Shown here: positions 1-8,170 of the stretch, in pieces
How positions within the stretch are numbered: the stretch's first letter is position 1
How the letters are laid out: each line of letters opens with the position of its first letter
From: AC-56 sp963798705
Lineage (GTDB): Bacteria; Actinomycetota; Thermoleophilia; Solirubrobacterales; 70-9
Reading direction: 5' to 3'
Length of the DNA: 64,000 nt
Assembly: GCA_963798705.1 (NCBI GenBank)
Contig: CAWCTW010000003.1
Location: 434,001-498,000, forward strand
Made by a program: the position numbers and the translations under genes
The notes under the pieces: generated by a model
Seen by the model: the letters and a program-made list of their open reading frames with translations, nothing else
Databases searched by the model: none
What the model was told of the DNA's origin: nothing

Positions 1-2333
1 AGGAGTCGATTCTGGTCACCGAGTACGGCTGGCATACGCATGGCGGCGCGGGCTCGGTGCCCGAGGGCCTGAGGGCGCAGCTCGAGACCGACTTCGCCAA
101 TCAGGCTCCCAGGCTCAACTGCGGCGTGATCGGCATCGCGCCCCACGCGTGGATAACCAGCGAGCAGGATCTGAACAACCGGGAGAACTGGTGGGGTATC
201 GCGGATCCGACGACCGGGGAGCCCTATCCGACCGGCCAGGCCTACGCCGATCAGGTTGCTCTGTACGAGGGCACCGGCGGCCAGCCGGCGCCGCGACGCA
301 CGATCCCGGTCTGCAACCGCCCGCTGCCCGACTCCGACAAGGATGGGACGCCCGACGAGGACGACGACTATCCCCTCGACCCGTCCCGTCAGACGGGGTC
401 GGGAGAGCCGGCCGGCGACCCACCGCCGCCTCCCCCGCCAGTCAATCCGCCGCGCGTGGAAAGGTCGTTCTTCGGCGTGATTCCGGGAAGCGCGTCCACG
501 GACGTTCGCAGCCTGCGCGCGCAGGCGGATGCGATGCGGGCCGGCCGGATCGGTCAGTCGAGGGAGGTGGTCGACTGGGCGCACATTCAGCCGCGGCCCG
601 CGACCGACCTGGGGTCGGACTACCAGTGGATCGACATGGACGCCCGCTTCCTGCGGCTCGGCCTTCGTGGCGTCCGCATCACGCCGACGTTCACCGATGC
701 GCCGTCGTGGGCCGATCCGGGCTCGCCGGCCAGCGCGCGGGCCGCGTTCTCGAAGTTCCTCGCCGCGTTCGCCGTGCGCTACGGCCGCGGCGGGACCTTC
801 TGGCAGCGGAATCGACATCTGGACGAGTCGCAGCTCGCGGTGCGCGACTACGAGATCTGGGACCGCGGGAACCTGAACCAGTCCTGGTGGGATGGTTCGG
901 CGTCCGCGGCCGAATACGCGTCCGCGTACGCGGAGGCGCGCGCCGCGATCCGCCGCGTCGACCCGCGGGCGCGCGCGCTCGTGAGCCTGGATCAGGGCGG
1001 CGTGAGCTACGAGAGCTTCGTGCGCCAGATGGTGTCCGCGGTTCCGGCACTGAGAGGCAACATCGACGGCGCATTCGTGCTCGCCGGCACGTCGAGGACC
1101 GTGCGGGCCGTGGAGAGCACCGTGGCGGCGGTGCGCTGGGAGCTCGACGTCACCCGCAATCTCGGCGCCCCCATCCAGGTGGGATTCGGTCAGTACACCA
1201 GTGGGCCGGGGGCGATGACCGAGGCCCAGCGGGCCCTCTTCTACAGCGTCGTCGCGAACCGCCTCGCCCGCAGCGATTGCGGGGTCGGCGGCGTTCTGGC
1301 GAGGTCCTGGATCACCCCGCGGAGCGATCCGGCCAGGCCCAGCGCCTGGTACGGGATGGTCGATCCCCAGACCTTCGCGCTCGGTCAGACGGCGCGGGCC
1401 TATGCCGATGTGGCCGGGAGGTACCTGGGGTACGGTCCGCGCGCCGCCCCCCGCGCCGTGGTGCACACCTGCTTCCGCCCGGCGCCGGACTCCGACGGCG
1501 ACGGGGTAGCGGATGCTGCGGAGTCCTATCCGCTCGACGCCCATCGCGCCAGGGCAGAGGCAAAACCGCCTCCGGCGCCCCATCTCACGAGCGACCCCGA
1601 CCGGTGGACCAGCTCGGGCGCGGCCCACTTCGACTACTCGGCGCGGGGCGCGGTCGGCTACTGGTGTCGGCTGGATCGCGCCCGGATCAGCGACTGCGAT
1701 CCGTCCGGGCGCTCCTATTCAAATCTTGCGCCGGGACGGCACGTCTTCAGGGTCCAGGCGGTGGACGTCCACGGGCTCGTGAGCCCGCGGACGGTCCATG
1801 CATGGACGATCCACAGGAGCGCCCCGAACACCGTGCTCGACGCACATCCCGCTTCCAGCGTGCTCGTGGATTCGGCGCGATTCGAATTCTCCAGCAATGA
1901 GGCGGGCGTCCGCTTCGCCTGTCGGGTGGACCTGGGGCGCTACCGGCGCTGCGCGTCTCCGGTGGTCTTGAACGATCTGGCCGACGGCCGCCACAGGTTC
2001 CGGGTTGCCGCCATCGATCGAGCAGGCAACGGCGATTCCACCCCGGTCGGGTTCTCGTTCCAGGTGCACACCCTTCCAGCGTCGCCCGCGATCCGGTCAG
2101 GCCCCACCGGCTCGACCTCGCGCGGCAGGCCCACGTTCCGCTTCGCCGCGCGTTATGCGGTGCGATACCGGTGCAGGTTCGACCGGCGCCGGTTCCGGCG
2201 CTGCACTGGCGCCCACTCGCACCGGCCGAGCCATCCCCTGAAGGCCGGGCGCCACACCTTCAAGGTCCGCGGCATCGGCGGCACCGGAAGGCCCGGACCG
2301 ACGACGACCCGTCGCTTCAGGGTCAAGCGTTAG
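1..2333 (+). CDS. Secreted-type glycosyl hydrolase, tandem domains plus Cys-pair C-terminal repeats (5' end outside window)
   Basis: The frame is open from the first bases, so the start lies upstream. The visible part begins with the end of a glycosidase domain (LVTEYGWHTHGG), closely similar to the complete paralogue at 56220-57407. A DxDxDG-type calcium motif (about 330-383) and a proline linker follow. A second whole copy of the domain spans about 450-1470, with a second calcium motif at about 1489-1545. Three beta-sandwich-like repeats close the protein, each with a Cys pair (YWCRLD, FACRVD, YRCRFD). In the second domain the acid/base NEP motif is DRG and the nucleophile Glu is lost, so that copy is probably inactive. 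Likely acts on cell-surface or environmental glycans. The substrate is unknown. Confidence 0.85.
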   Translation, partial: ESILVTEYGWHTHGGAGSVPEGLRAQLETDFANQAPRLNCGVIGIAPHAWITSEQDLNNRENWWGIADPTTGEPYPTGQAYADQVALYEGTGGQPAPRRTIPVCNRPLPDSDKDGTPDEDDDYPLDPSRQTGSGEPAGDPPPPPPPVNPPRVERSFFGVIPGSASTDVRSLRAQADAMRAGRIGQSREVVDWAHIQPRPATDLGSDYQWIDMDARFLRLGLRGVRITPTFTDAPSWADPGSPASARAAFSKFLAAFAVRYGRGGTFWQRNRHLDESQLAVRDYEIWDRGNLNQSWWDGSASAAEYASAYAEARAAIRRVDPRARALVSLDQGGVSYESFVRQMVSAVPALRGNIDGAFVLAGTSRTVRAVESTVAAVRWELDVTRNLGAPIQVGFGQYTSGPGAMTEAQRALFYSVVANRLARSDCGVGGVLARSWITPRSDPARPSAWYGMVDPQTFALGQTARAYADVAGRYLGYGPRAAPRAVVHTCFRPAPDSDGDGVADAAESYPLDAHRARAEAKPPPAPHLTSDPDRWTSSGAAHFDYSARGAVGYWCRLDRARISDCDPSGRSYSNLAPGRHVFRVQAVDVHGLVSPRTVHAWTIHRSAPNTVLDAHPASSVLVDSARFEFSSNEAGVRFACRVDLGRYRRCASPVVLNDLADGRHRFRVAAIDRAGNGDSTPVGFSFQVHTLPASPAIRSGPTGSTSRGRPTFRFAARYAVRYRCRFDRRRFRRCTGAHSHRPSHPLKAGRHTFKVRGIGGTGRPGPTTTRRFRVKR

Positions 2334-2456
2334 CACGGCCGTCCGGGCCCTGAAGCCATAGCGGGCGCTTAGATCCGATCCCAATAGGGGATGGCACCCG
2401 TGTTGGGCGCGTGGAGACTTCGCGAGACGGGCACTCCCCGTACCGGGGTAGGTTCT

Positions 2457-2462
2457 TATACT
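2457..2462 (+). promoter_or_regulatory. Candidate -10 box TATACT before PAP2 gene
   Basis: TATACT lies 15 nt before ATG 2478, leaving a very short 5' leader. No good -35 is visible. Confidence 0.35.
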
Positions 2463-2477
2463 CGCCCGGCCTTGCCG

Positions 2478-3479
2478 ATGAGAGTCCCTGGCCCTCGCCG
2501 CTCGCGGCGCTCGCCCCTGAGGCCGATCGTGCGAACCGTGGCGGCGGCGGCGCTGGTGTCGGCGTTCGCCGTTCCGTTGGCGCGACGCCGGCTTCGGCTT
2601 CACCCGGGCGTGTCCGTCGCGGCCACCGCCGCCGGGCCATTCGCGCTGGCCGTCCTCTTCCCGCGCACGAAAGCTCGGGATGCGGCGATGTTCGGGCTCC
2701 AGATGTGGGCGTTCACCGTGATCCACGAGCTCCCGTACGACCGTCCCGAGCGGCTGCGAGAGCGCCTGCGGGTTGGCTATCCGATCGCCGTCGACAGGTT
2801 CCTGGGCGCTGGGGAGTTGCCGAACCTGCGCCTGCAGCGGGCGTTCTCCAGGCCCGGACAGGTCACCAGGCTCGATCGCGCGCTCGCGGTGATCCACTGG
2901 GCGTGGTTCATGGAGCCGCACCTGGCGCTGACGTGGATCCTTCTGCGGAACGACGCGGGCTTCCCGCGCGCCGCCCGTCAGATGGCGGCGGCCTTCGACA
3001 TCGGATGCGCGATCTACTTCGCGGTGCCGACGGCGCCCCCGTGGTGGGCCGCGGAGAACGGCCATATCGCCGCCCACGAGGGACGCGCCAGCGAGGAGAT
3101 CGTGGCGGCGGCGGCGCCCCCGCGCCTGCGGCGCATGATGGTGGAGGTGGGGGAGGGGACCTGGGGACGCGCCTGGCCGGCCCTCTATTCGTCGCTCGGC
3201 GGAAATCCATGGGCCGCGATGCCGTCGCTGCACTTCGGCACGTCGCTGCTCGCGGCGATCCTGCTCGCCGAATCGGGCCCGACCGCCGGCGTCGCAGGCT
3301 GGTCGTACGCCGCCATGCTGGCGTTCGCGCTCGTCTACCTCGGGGAGCACTACGTGATCGACCTCCTGGTGGGCGCGGCCGTGGTGGTGGTCGTGAGGCG
3401 CGGCGAGCCGCTTGCGCACCCGGTCGCGGCGCGGGTGAGCGAGCTCACCCAACGCCTCGAGGCCATCGCCGGCGGCTGA
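2478..3479 (+). CDS. PAP2-superfamily membrane phosphatase / inositolphosphotransferase-like
   Basis: Integral membrane protein of 333 residues. The PAP2 signature is seen late in the protein: AMPSLHFG (phosphatase motif 2) and, about 40 residues later, YLGEHYVIDLLVG (motif 3 with catalytic His and Asp). The long hydrophilic insert and the WxxEPH region resemble AUR1/inositolphosphotransferase-like members rather than short PgpB enzymes. Such enzymes remove or transfer phosphate on lipid head groups at the membrane. I chose ATG 2478 because the family similarity starts after it; an in-frame upstream ATG at 2391 would only add an unlikely extension. The exact lipid substrate cannot be read from sequence. 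Confidence 0.75.
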   Translation: MRVPGPRRSRRSPLRPIVRTVAAAALVSAFAVPLARRRLRLHPGVSVAATAAGPFALAVLFPRTKARDAAMFGLQMWAFTVIHELPYDRPERLRERLRVGYPIAVDRFLGAGELPNLRLQRAFSRPGQVTRLDRALAVIHWAWFMEPHLALTWILLRNDAGFPRAARQMAAAFDIGCAIYFAVPTAPPWWAAENGHIAAHEGRASEEIVAAAAPPRLRRMMVEVGEGTWGRAWPALYSSLGGNPWAAMPSLHFGTSLLAAILLAESGPTAGVAGWSYAAMLAFALVYLGEHYVIDLLVGAAVVVVVRRGEPLAHPVAARVSELTQRLEAIAGG

Positions 3480-3496
3480 CACGCACGCGCGCCTGC

Positions 3497-3514
3497 GCCG
3501 GATCTGAATCCGGC
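3497..3514 (+). terminator. Hairpin after PAP2 gene
   Basis: A perfect 7-bp stem GCCGGAT / ATCCGGC with a CTGA loop starts 17 nt after the stop codon. No T-tract follows, so it is a candidate terminator or 3' stabiliser only. Confidence 0.4.
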
Positions 3515-3554
3515 CGGTCAACCAACGGCTGGGCCGCCTGCCAGTATTAGGGCG

Positions 3555-4715
3555 ATGGGGAGCGACCAGGATGTGGTCGATCGGGATCTGACGGAGGAGG
3601 CTGAGGAGGCCGAGCCTTCGTTCTTCGCCTCTCCGAAGCGGCTGTTGGAGACCGCCGTCGTGGTCCTCGTCCTGCTTGCCGCGATCTACATCCTGGTGCC
3701 GAAGATCGTCGGCATCCAGGGTGCTCTGGGACAACTGAGCGACGCGGCGCCCGGATGGCTGATCGTCGCGCTCGTGTTCGACATCCTCGCCTTCTTCTCA
3801 TACGTAGCACTCTTCCGAGGAGTCGTGGGCGAGCGCGTCGTGCACCTCGAGTGGAGCGAGTCCTACCAGATCACCATGGCGGGCCTGGCCGCCACGCGGC
3901 TCTTCTCGGCGGGCGGCGCCGGGGGCATCGTGCTCACCTACTGGGCGCTGCGCAAGGCGGGAATGGAGCGCCGGCAGACCGCGTGCCGGATGGTCGCCTT
4001 CCTGGTCCTGCTGTACGCCGTGTACATGCTTGCCCTCGTGGTCTTCGGCATCCTGCTGAGGGTCGGCATCCTGAGCGGCGAGGCCCCGGTCGGGTTGACG
4101 ATCGTGCCGGCTGCGATCGCGGGGGCTCTCCTGGTCGGCGGCCTGCTGATCGCACTGATTCCCGATGACGTGGAGCGACGCCTGGCCCGCTACGCCCAGG
4201 GATACCGGTTCCAGCGCTTTGCTCAACGACTGGCAAGCGCCCCGGCGACGTTGGCGAGCGGCATGAGGACGGCGATCGACTTCGTCCGCAACCCATCCCG
4301 CGGTGGCCTGGCGGTAGCCGGCGCGATCGGCTTCTGGGCCTGCAACATCGGCATCCTGTGGGCGGCGTTTCACGCCTACGGCGTACACGTGCCGCTGGGC
4401 GTCGTGGTCCAGGGATTCTTCGTCGGGATGGTGGCGAACCTCTTTCCGCTGGCCCCGGGAGGGGTGGGGGCCGTGGACGCCGGGATGATCGGCACCTTCG
4501 TGCTCTTCGGCCTCCCGAGCTCCGAGGTGTTCGCCGCCGTGCTGACCTACCGGCTGGCGGCCTTCTGGCTGCCGATCCCGCCGGGTATCGTGGCCTTCTT
4601 CCAGCTGCGGAGGACCGTGGCCCGGTGGGAGGAGCGGCGGGCCGGTGGCCCGGCCACGGCGGGGGCCGGCCAGCCGCTGCGGGGGACCGCCATTACTTCA
4701 GAAAGTAAAGTATGA
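3555..4715 (+). CDS. YbhN/MprF-N-type flippase-like membrane protein (UPF0104)
   Basis: A 386-residue protein with a hydrophilic N-terminus of about 35 residues, then 7-8 hydrophobic segments. The pattern matches the lysylphosphatidylglycerol synthase TM region (UPF0104), including the glycine-rich FPLAPGGVGAVDAG segment near residue 305 that is the family hallmark. Members are putative lipid or glycolipid flippases in the inner membrane. The start ATG 3555 has a TATTAG/CAGTAT -10-like sequence just upstream and no Shine-Dalgarno, so the mRNA may be leaderless. Substrate unknown. A related but broken gene lies at 38005-38961. Confidence 0.8.
   Translation: MGSDQDVVDRDLTEEAEEAEPSFFASPKRLLETAVVVLVLLAAIYILVPKIVGIQGALGQLSDAAPGWLIVALVFDILAFFSYVALFRGVVGERVVHLEWSESYQITMAGLAATRLFSAGGAGGIVLTYWALRKAGMERRQTACRMVAFLVLLYAVYMLALVVFGILLRVGILSGEAPVGLTIVPAAIAGALLVGGLLIALIPDDVERRLARYAQGYRFQRFAQRLASAPATLASGMRTAIDFVRNPSRGGLAVAGAIGFWACNIGILWAAFHAYGVHVPLGVVVQGFFVGMVANLFPLAPGGVGAVDAGMIGTFVLFGLPSSEVFAAVLTYRLAAFWLPIPPGIVAFFQLRRTVARWEERRAGGPATAGAGQPLRGTAITSESKV
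4693..4708. promoter_or_regulatory. Dyad TTACTT-CAGA-AAGTAA, candidate operator of trxB
   Basis: A perfect 6-bp dyad overlaps the 3' end of the previous gene and is directly followed by TATGAT (4711-4716), a good -10 candidate, 45 nt before the trxB start. The TACT-N6-AGTA shape recalls HxlR-type thiol-stress operators, but their usual spacer is 7 nt. This is inference only. Confidence 0.3.
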
Positions 4716-4760
4716 TGTGAGTCAGGGTTCCCGCAGAAGCGGGTAGTCGCGGAAGACGGA

Positions 4761-5798
4761 GTGAATGTGAACGAGAAACGACTGGAGAACGTGATCATCG
4801 TCGGTGGAGCGTGCGCCGGCTACACGGCGGCCGTCTACACCGCCCGCGCCGAGCTGGAGCCCCTCGTGATCGAGGGCTTTCAGTGGGGCGGACAGCTCCA
4901 GAACACCACCGACGTGGAGAACTACCCGGGCTTTCCCGAGGGGATCATGGGACCGGAGCTCATGCAGAAGTTCCGCGAGCAGGCGGAGCGCTTCGGCACC
5001 CGGTTCGTCACCGACGACGCAACGCGGATCGAGCTCTCCGACGGGGGCGTCCACAGCGTCTGGGTCGGCGACGAGGAGCACCGAGCCCGTGCGGTCATCC
5101 TGGCGATGGGCGCCGAGCCGAAGCGGCTCGGGATCCCCGGCGAGCTTGAGCTGGGCGGCAAGGGCGTTTCCACCTGCGGTGTCTGCGACGGCGCCTTCTT
5201 CAAGGGCGAGAATGTCGCGGTCATCGGCGGTGGCGATTCGGCGATGGAGGATTCGATCTTCATCTCGAAGTTCGCCGACGACCTGTCGGTCGTCCACCGG
5301 CGAGACGAGTTCCGCGCCTCGAAGATCATGGAGGAGCGGGCTCGCGACCGCGACAACATCACCTTCAAGACCCCGTATGTCCCGGAGGAGTTCGTGGCCG
5401 GAGACGACGGCAAGCTTGCCAAGATCCGCCTCCGTCAGGCCGAGACGGGGGAGACCGAGGAGCTCGAGGTGGGCGGCGCGTTCGTCGCGATCGGGCACAC
5501 CCCCCGCTCCGAGCTCGTAGGCGGCCAAGTGGAAACCGATGACGGTGGCTACGTGATCACCCAGGAAGGCTCCACGCGGACCAACCTGGCGGGTGTCTTC
5601 GCGGTCGGTGATCTGGTGGACCACACCTACCGGCAGGCGGTCACCGCCGCCGGCACGGGCACCATGGGCGCCCTCGATGCGGAGTGGTACCTGCGCGACG
5701 TCCCGCCATCGCCGGAGGCCCACTGGGCCGGCACGGCCGGCGAGGCGCAGCCGGAAGCCGCCGACGCCGAAGAGCGCGCCGAGGTGAGCGCGAGCTAG
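4761..5798 (+). CDS. trxB: Thioredoxin reductase (NADPH)
   Basis: Low-molecular-weight flavoprotein that reduces thioredoxin with NADPH in the cytoplasm. The 345-residue product has the FAD-binding GGACAG near residues 15-20 (unusual; GSGPAG is typical), the redox Cys pair C139-G-V-C142 followed by DGAFF, the NADPH-binding GGGDSA at 156-161, and the C-terminal GVFAVGDL FAD motif. The length is slightly above the usual 310-320 because of an acidic Ala/Glu-rich tail. The GTG start 4761 gives MNVNEKRLENVIIVGG. It may be controlled through the dyad at 4693-4708. Confidence 0.95.
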   Translation: MNVNEKRLENVIIVGGACAGYTAAVYTARAELEPLVIEGFQWGGQLQNTTDVENYPGFPEGIMGPELMQKFREQAERFGTRFVTDDATRIELSDGGVHSVWVGDEEHRARAVILAMGAEPKRLGIPGELELGGKGVSTCGVCDGAFFKGENVAVIGGGDSAMEDSIFISKFADDLSVVHRRDEFRASKIMEERARDRDNITFKTPYVPEEFVAGDDGKLAKIRLRQAETGETEELEVGGAFVAIGHTPRSELVGGQVETDDGGYVITQEGSTRTNLAGVFAVGDLVDHTYRQAVTAAGTGTMGALDAEWYLRDVPPSPEAHWAGTAGEAQPEAADAEERAEVSAS

Positions 5799-5820
5799 CC
5801 GGCCGCCCAGGCGGCGTGGC

Positions 5821-5895
5821 TACGCTGACGTTATGGGGCAAGTAGGGCGGCCCGGGCCTTTTGTCGTGATGATGGATGGATTCCCGCCCCTATAG
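5821..5895 (+). promoter_or_regulatory. Possible leaderless 20-codon leader ORF
   Basis: TACGCT (5821-5826) stands 6 nt before ATG 5833, the same geometry as other leaderless starts in this window. The 20-codon frame ends at TAG 5893-5895, exactly in the loop of the long hairpin at 5871-5914. This could be a leader peptide controlling the downstream gene at 6054, or chance. Confidence 0.3.
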
Positions 5896-5914
5896 GGCGA
5901 GAAATCCATCCATC
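5871..5914. repeat. Long inverted repeat / hairpin between trxB and MBL gene
   Basis: The 12-bp arms GATGGATGGATT and AATCCATCCATC are perfect complements. Inside them a small internal loop leads to a second stem CGCCC/GGGCG with a CTATA loop. It lies 73 nt after trxB and about 140 nt before the next gene. No T-tract follows. It shares a CTAT loop and two-storey shape with the hairpins at 29367 and 54518. Confidence 0.6.
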
Positions 5915-6053
5915 GCCGGCTTTCGCCGCCCGAGCACCCTCCACCCGGCTCCATGCCGGTGGCGCGTCGTGCCGGACTCGAAACGCAACGCCCGCCCGGC
6001 TGCCGACTCTCTAGAGTTGACCCCGGTCCCGAAGTCGAGAAGGAGTGCGCACG

Positions 6054-7190
6054 ATGGCTGTCGCCGAGATTCCCAAGGTCAAGATCGAGAAGATCGGGCT
6101 GAAGCCGTTTCACGAGTTCGATCAGGCCAATGCGACCTGGCCTCGTGGGGACCGGCCCGCGGCGATCCGAGAGGCGGCCGCCGAGTTCCGAGCCCGCTTC
6201 GCCACGCCCGAGAACCGGGTTCGCGGCATCCGGACGATCGACATCGCATCCGCCGGCTATCCGCTGAAGTTCGCGTTCGGGGGTGCCGCGAAGGGGCCGA
6301 ACCCGTTCATCAACATCATCAACCGGCTTCAGGTGGTCCAGTTCGAAGACTTCGACGGCCAGCTCAGGACGCTCGCCTACGAGCCGACCGTGCCGGAGGG
6401 GCCCGCCGAGGCGCCCTACTACGCGCAGCAGATCGAGAAGCTCGGCGACTTCCTCTCCTACAAGGTCCTGGCGACGATCTGGAACCACCCCGACGAGGCG
6501 CTGCTCAAGGTGGGCCTGCGTCCGGAGGACGTCGACTACGTCAGCTTCGATCACCTGCACGTGCAGGATCTGCGCTTCGTGCTCGGCACCCGCGAGCCGA
6601 TCCCGGGTGAGGGCGCCCCGCGCCCGCCGCTGTTCCCGAACGCGAAGCTGATCGCGCAGCGCAAGGAGTGGGACACGTTCGCGTCCCTCCACCCGATGCA
6701 ATGGGCCTGGTACGTCGAGGACGGCGTCAAGGACCTGATCACCGACAACGTCGTGCTCGTCGACGGCGACGTCGAGCTCGGCAGGGGCGTGGCGCTGGTG
6801 TGGACCCCGGGCCACACGGACGGCAACCACTCGCTCTGCGTCAACACCGATGACGGCGTGTGGGTGTCGTCCGAGAATGGCGTCGCGGCCGACTCGTGGC
6901 ACCCGCATCTCTCGAAGATCCCCGGTGTCCGCCGCACCGCCGAGTTCTTCGGGCGCGAGGTGATCCTCAACTCCAACACCCTCGAGGACTCGATCGACCA
7001 GTACGACTCGATGGTCAAGGAGAAGGCCCTCGCCGATCCCAATCGCAACGACCCCCGCTACCTGAACGTCTTCCCCTCATCTGAGATGGCGAGCTGGAAG
7101 CGGCAGTGGCCGGCGGTCCCGACGTTCGTCTACGGAGGCATCAACGCCGGCGCCATCGGGCGCCCCCAGGGCTCCAATGGCGCCGGGTAG
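6054..7190 (+). CDS. MBL-fold metallo-hydrolase
   Basis: Cytoplasmic protein of 378 residues with the metallo-beta-lactamase fold. The metal-binding HxHxxD appears as H167-L-H169-V-Q-D172, and a second ligand His is in TPGHTDGNH (H254). The bridging Asp position is not certain: SSENGV follows where many members have Asp. The N-terminal 120 residues are longer than in simple MBL enzymes. ATG 6054 is preferred over GTG 6045 because AAGGAG (6040-6045) lies 8 nt before it. Substrate unknown; the family covers lactones, thioesters and phosphoesters. Confidence 0.8.
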   Translation: MAVAEIPKVKIEKIGLKPFHEFDQANATWPRGDRPAAIREAAAEFRARFATPENRVRGIRTIDIASAGYPLKFAFGGAAKGPNPFINIINRLQVVQFEDFDGQLRTLAYEPTVPEGPAEAPYYAQQIEKLGDFLSYKVLATIWNHPDEALLKVGLRPEDVDYVSFDHLHVQDLRFVLGTREPIPGEGAPRPPLFPNAKLIAQRKEWDTFASLHPMQWAWYVEDGVKDLITDNVVLVDGDVELGRGVALVWTPGHTDGNHSLCVNTDDGVWVSSENGVAADSWHPHLSKIPGVRRTAEFFGREVILNSNTLEDSIDQYDSMVKEKALADPNRNDPRYLNVFPSSEMASWKRQWPAVPTFVYGGINAGAIGRPQGSNGAG

Positions 7191-7209
7191 AGAAAATGGG
7201 ATAGGCAGC

Positions 7210-7215
7210 TAGCCT
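7210..7215 (+). promoter_or_regulatory. -10 box TAGCCT, leaderless start for EamA transporter
   Basis: TAGCCT lies 7 nt before GTG 7223 with no Shine-Dalgarno between, predicting transcription to begin at or next to the start codon. Confidence 0.45.
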
Positions 7216-7222
7216 CGGCGAC

Positions 7223-8170
7223 GTGGATCGTCGCTCGTGGCTCTGGCTCCTGCTCCTCGCGTCGATCTGGGGAGCGAGCTACATGTTCATCAAGATCGGG
7301 CTGCGCGACCTGTCCGCGCCGATGATCGCCTGCGCTCGGATCGGGCTTGCGGCGCTGGTCCTGGTGCCCCTCGCCGTCTCGCAGCGAGCGATGGGGGCGA
7401 TCAGGGGCAGGATCGGGACGATCACGCTTCTCGCCGTCGTGCAGGTCGCGGGGCCGTTCCTCCTGATCGCGCTGGGCGAGCAGGAGATCCCGTCGGCCCT
7501 GGCCGGGATCCTGGTCGCCACCGCACCGATCTTCACCGCGGTGCTCGCGATCTGGGTCGACCACGAGGAGCGCTCCGAGGGCGCGCGGCTGCTGGGCATC
7601 GTCCTGGGAATCGCCGGGGTGGTCGCGCTGTTCGGCGTCGACCTGAGCGATTCGGGTGCGGCGGTGCTCGGAGGTCTCGCGGTGGTGCTCGCCGGGCTCG
7701 GCTACGCGGTCGGCGGTTTCATGGTCAAGCACCGATTCGCCACCGCCGAACCGATTGGCGTGGCGGCCGGCGTGATGGTCGCGAGCACGATCCTGCTCCT
7801 TCCCGCGGCGGTGATCACGGCGCCGGCCTCGGCGCCTGCCGCGGGCCCGGTGGCGGCCGTCGCCGGTCTCGGGGTCGTGGGCACCGGGGTCGCTTTCGCG
7901 ATCTTTTACACGCTGATCAGGCGGGTTGGCCCCGCGCGATCGTTCATCGTCGCTTATCTCGCCCCGGCATTCGCCGTCGTCTACGGCGCCCTGCTCCTCG
8001 ACGAGCGCATCACAGCCTCGACCGTGGGGGGGCTCGTGTTGATCCTGGCCGGCTCCTACCTGGCCATCGAGGGTTTCGGGTGGCGGCGCGGGGATGAGGC
8101 GCCCGCGCCGTCCCCTACGACCGATCCTCAGGCGCTCGCGGTGCGGCGCAGCAGCGGCGAAACACGGTAA
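7223..8170 (+). CDS. DMT-superfamily transporter, EamA family
   Basis: Ten hydrophobic segments arranged as two EamA repeats in 315 residues. It begins with the typical WLLLLASIWGASYMFIKIGL, and the second half ends with the DERITASTVGGLVLILAGSYLA signature. EamA proteins export amino acids, sugars or other metabolites, and the substrate is not predictable here. GTG 7223 is the start. The coding region overlaps the tail of the convergent 3-hydroxyacyl-CoA dehydrogenase gene by 43 bp, so the hydrophilic C-terminal tail (after about residue 285) lies partly in the overlap. Confidence 0.85.
   Translation: MDRRSWLWLLLLASIWGASYMFIKIGLRDLSAPMIACARIGLAALVLVPLAVSQRAMGAIRGRIGTITLLAVVQVAGPFLLIALGEQEIPSALAGILVATAPIFTAVLAIWVDHEERSEGARLLGIVLGIAGVVALFGVDLSDSGAAVLGGLAVVLAGLGYAVGGFMVKHRFATAEPIGVAAGVMVASTILLLPAAVITAPASAPAAGPVAAVAGLGVVGTGVAFAIFYTLIRRVGPARSFIVAYLAPAFAVVYGALLLDERITASTVGGLVLILAGSYLAIEGFGWRRGDEAPAPSPTTDPQALAVRRSSGETR

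Noticed and set aside
2097..3734. A 545-codon minus-strand frame
   Set aside because: Shadow of the glycosidase end and the PAP2 gene; Arg/His-rich nonsense composition.
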